Positions 53,868-55,493 of a stretch of 55,493 nt of DNA are shown here, piece by piece; within the stretch, counting starts at the first letter, position 1, and each line of letters starts with the position of its first letter. The stretch lies in contig DFIX01000014.1 in assembly GCA_002371495.1 (NCBI GenBank), forward strand, positions 1 to 55,493, given 5' to 3'. The DNA comes from Eggerthellaceae bacterium UBA3686. Lineage in GTDB: Bacteria; Actinomycetota; Coriobacteriia; Coriobacteriales; Eggerthellaceae. The translations under genes were made by a program, and so were the position numbers. Below the pieces are notes generated by a model, which saw nothing but the letters and a program-made list of their open reading frames with translations, had not been told where the DNA came from and ran no database searches.

Positions 53868-54210
53868 AAGCGCCTTCCGTGTTGCGACTGATGTGTTTAC
53901 AGATATGGGTATTGTACCCGATGCCAATCGCCGCGGGAAACGCCAGGTGATTTCCACACCGTTCGAGCAAGCCCGCGCCAGCCGCCCGCGCATGCTGCCC
54001 AAGCAAGCCGCCGCCGTTCAGGCAGATTAAGCGGATCAAGCGAAGCAAGCAATTCAGACGAATCAGGCGAGCAAAGAGCTATTCCCCTCGATACTCCCAG
54101 GCAAAGCAAACTCATATGATTGCCCTTTTACTGCGGATGAGGGAAACATCCCCTTGTCCACATTAATTTGGTATCATGCGAAAGATACAAATCCGAAACG
54201 AAGATTGCTC
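53868..54210. other. Divergent intergenic region between rfbA and the DHHW gene
   Basis: No gene is seen. It holds the promoter candidate at 54169-54177. Around 54020-54080 short A/G/C-rich units (AAGC, AGCGAAG) recur loosely; I could not make a clean repeat from them. Confidence 0.45.
54169..54177 (+). promoter_or_regulatory. Extended -10 promoter of the DHHW gene
   Basis: TGGTATCAT, the same nine bases as before tRNA-Leu. It gives a leader of about 27 bases before ATG 54211. A TTGTCC at 54154 is too close to be a normal -35. Confidence 0.5.
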
Positions 54211-55461
54211 ATGCCTAAACCCGAAAACGTAACCAAGTTCGCCACCGCAAGGAACATCATCATCGCCATCATATCGTTCGCCGTGCTCTTCTGCGTGGCC
54301 GGCAACGTCCTTTTGGGCAACGTGCTCCACGTATACGAACCAGTCCGCAGCTCGTACCTCGAGGCGCGTAAATACCAGTCGTTTCCCAAGGTCAGCGTCG
54401 AATCGATTTCGGAAGGATCGTTCCAGAGCAAGTTCGAGAAATTCACGTCGGATCGCGTGCCGTTTCGAAACAACGTCATCCTGACCAACGCCGCTGCCCA
54501 GCGCAATCTGACGCTTTTGGCCAACGCGCCGTTCGGCTACGACGCACTGCCCACCTATTTCGGTGCGGACCGCATATTCAGCCCCTCGATGCAGGCCGTG
54601 TACCACTGGCCGCAAAAGACTTCCGACTACAACACGAACAAGTACCTCAGCCAGCTAAAAGACGGGCTCGAGCGTCTCTCGGCCGGCCGGGAGAGCATTC
54701 CGATGCGCATCGCAGTGCCCGATAGCAGCGAGCTGACCTTGGCCAACCCTGCGCATGACCTCGTGTCGAACACGCTCGATTACGTCGATCTCGCAGCACA
54801 GATCACGGATATCCTGCCCGCATCGTTCGAGCTCGTCGACGTCCACTACCAAACTGCCGACGAGTACACCCAGAAATTCTTCAGGACCGACCATCATTGG
54901 CAGATCCACGGTGGAGCCGAATGCTACAAAGCCGTCATGGCGTCGCTCGGCCGCACGCCCATAGACCTGCCCGACCCCTACCTCGCCTACGAGGGCCCGT
55001 TCTTCGGGTCGAACGCACGCGCCGGCATCATGGATGTCTATAGTGATGTGATCTATGACATCGACCATCCCCATTCTGACCTGACAGTCGAGGTTAAGGG
55101 GAAGAAACAGAAGCTCTCGTTCCTCGACAAGCAGTATCTGGAAAACGGCGAGCAGTTCGTGCAGGAGGACCGTTACGACAGCCTGCACGCCGCATGGTTC
55201 CACGGGCAGGAAGCGCTGATCACCTACACGAACAACGATCTGCCAGACGACGCCGGCACGCTCGTGATCGTCGCCGACTCGTTCTCGAACAACAACGGGC
55301 GCTTCTATGCCGAGAACTTCAAGCATGTATACGAAATAGACCCGCGTTTCTACGACGAGAGCATCGCCGAGCTCATCGACGAGCGCCACGCCGACGCCGT
55401 GCTCATTCTGCTGAGCCAGGAATCGCTGCGGACCGAGGCTATCCGCAAAGGCCTGAGGTAG
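54211..55461 (+). CDS. DHHW-family secreted/membrane-anchored protein (AlgJ/DltD-like SGNH fold)
   Basis: The 416-residue protein has an N-terminal anchor (about 15-38) and an outer domain with the DHHW motif (RTDHHWQIHGG, 227-230) and the block VIVADSFSNN. These match the DHHW family, related to AlgJ/AlgX-type proteins that handle acyl groups on polysaccharides. A role in O-acylation of the surface glycan is inferred. ATG 54211 is the first internal Met after the TTG-open frame (54154) and has only a weak ribosome site. It is divergent from rfbA. The gene is complete (TAG 55459-55461). Confidence 0.8.
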   Translation: MPKPENVTKFATARNIIIAIISFAVLFCVAGNVLLGNVLHVYEPVRSSYLEARKYQSFPKVSVESISEGSFQSKFEKFTSDRVPFRNNVILTNAAAQRNLTLLANAPFGYDALPTYFGADRIFSPSMQAVYHWPQKTSDYNTNKYLSQLKDGLERLSAGRESIPMRIAVPDSSELTLANPAHDLVSNTLDYVDLAAQITDILPASFELVDVHYQTADEYTQKFFRTDHHWQIHGGAECYKAVMASLGRTPIDLPDPYLAYEGPFFGSNARAGIMDVYSDVIYDIDHPHSDLTVEVKGKKQKLSFLDKQYLENGEQFVQEDRYDSLHAAWFHGQEALITYTNNDLPDDAGTLVIVADSFSNNNGRFYAENFKHVYEIDPRFYDESIAELIDERHADAVLILLSQESLRTEAIRKGLR

Positions 55462-55493
55462 CTTTGACTTTGAACACTTCGCCCCTGGGGAAA

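Noticed and set aside
54010..54080. A repeat array between rfbA and the DHHW gene
   Set aside because: Short A/G/C units look repetitive, but spacing and sequence are irregular. I could not define a unit, and it is not a CRISPR.

Overview
The window looks like a chromosomal segment of a GC-rich, Gram-positive actinobacterium. My best guess is class Coriobacteriia, family Eggerthellaceae. I base this on gene content (a complete D-alanylation dlt operon, LCP and TagF/TagB-like wall-polymer enzymes, an actinobacterial-type Rho with a long disordered N-terminus, ValS/ClpX/ClpP/Tig) and on frequent GTG and TTG starts. The genus is not determined. Nearly everything is chromosomal cell-envelope biology interleaved with housekeeping genes. 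I see no transposase, phage gene or CRISPR array.

Layout. (1) 1-7650: the end of a small membrane protein gene, a Wzx-like flippase, and a tight six-gene minus-strand operon: a DPM1-type glycosyltransferase, an ATP-grasp ligase, two SMR/EamA half-transporters, a PaaK/CapK-like adenylating enzyme and a second ATP-grasp ligase. (2) 7650-10570: two tandem secreted class-I glutamine amidotransferases (peptidase C26) with Fn3-like domains, bounded by palindromic repeats. (3) 10570-24560: polytopic glycan proteins (three co-transcribed GT-C-like, one divergent paralogue, one YfhO), a second DPM1-type transferase and two secreted L,D-transpeptidases with ricin-like lectin repeats. (4) 24870-31240: wecE, valS, clpX, clpP. 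(5) 31780-37900: a small lipoprotein gene, dltA-dltB-dltC-dltD, a 61-residue DltX-like microprotein and a membrane-anchored transglutaminase-like protein, inserted between tig and clpP. (6) 38310-47110: tig, sstT, tRNA-Leu(UAG), an alpha/beta hydrolase, a degenerate TatD-like gene split by an in-frame UGA, rho and tal. (7) 47320-55490: TagF/TagB-like transferase, LCP ligase, flippase, rfbB, rfbA and a DHHW-family secreted protein.

How the genes fit together. The two DPM1-type transferases probably charge undecaprenyl phosphate with sugars. SMR-type and Wzx-type proteins would flip such lipids, and the GT-C/YfhO proteins would use them outside the membrane. RfbA, RfbB and WecE together would make dTDP-4-amino-4,6-dideoxygalactose. 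The TagF/TagB-like protein and the LCP protein fit assembly of a phosphodiester polymer and its attachment to the wall, and the Dlt proteins fit its D-alanylation. The L,D-transpeptidases, amidotransferases and transglutaminase-like protein act on the wall or surface.

The most unusual non-coding signal is a set of palindromic repeats. One is a ~110-nt hairpin family (five copies) whose long stem changes sequence from copy to copy with compensating changes, while its ~57-nt terminal loop stays nearly constant. Another is a 37-nt perfect palindrome (six copies) sitting on or next to stop codons. There are also related palindromes with the same architecture but different arms. The best candidates for an undescribed protein system are the glycosyltransferase/ATP-grasp/SMR-pair/adenylating-enzyme operon and the rearranged dlt operon.
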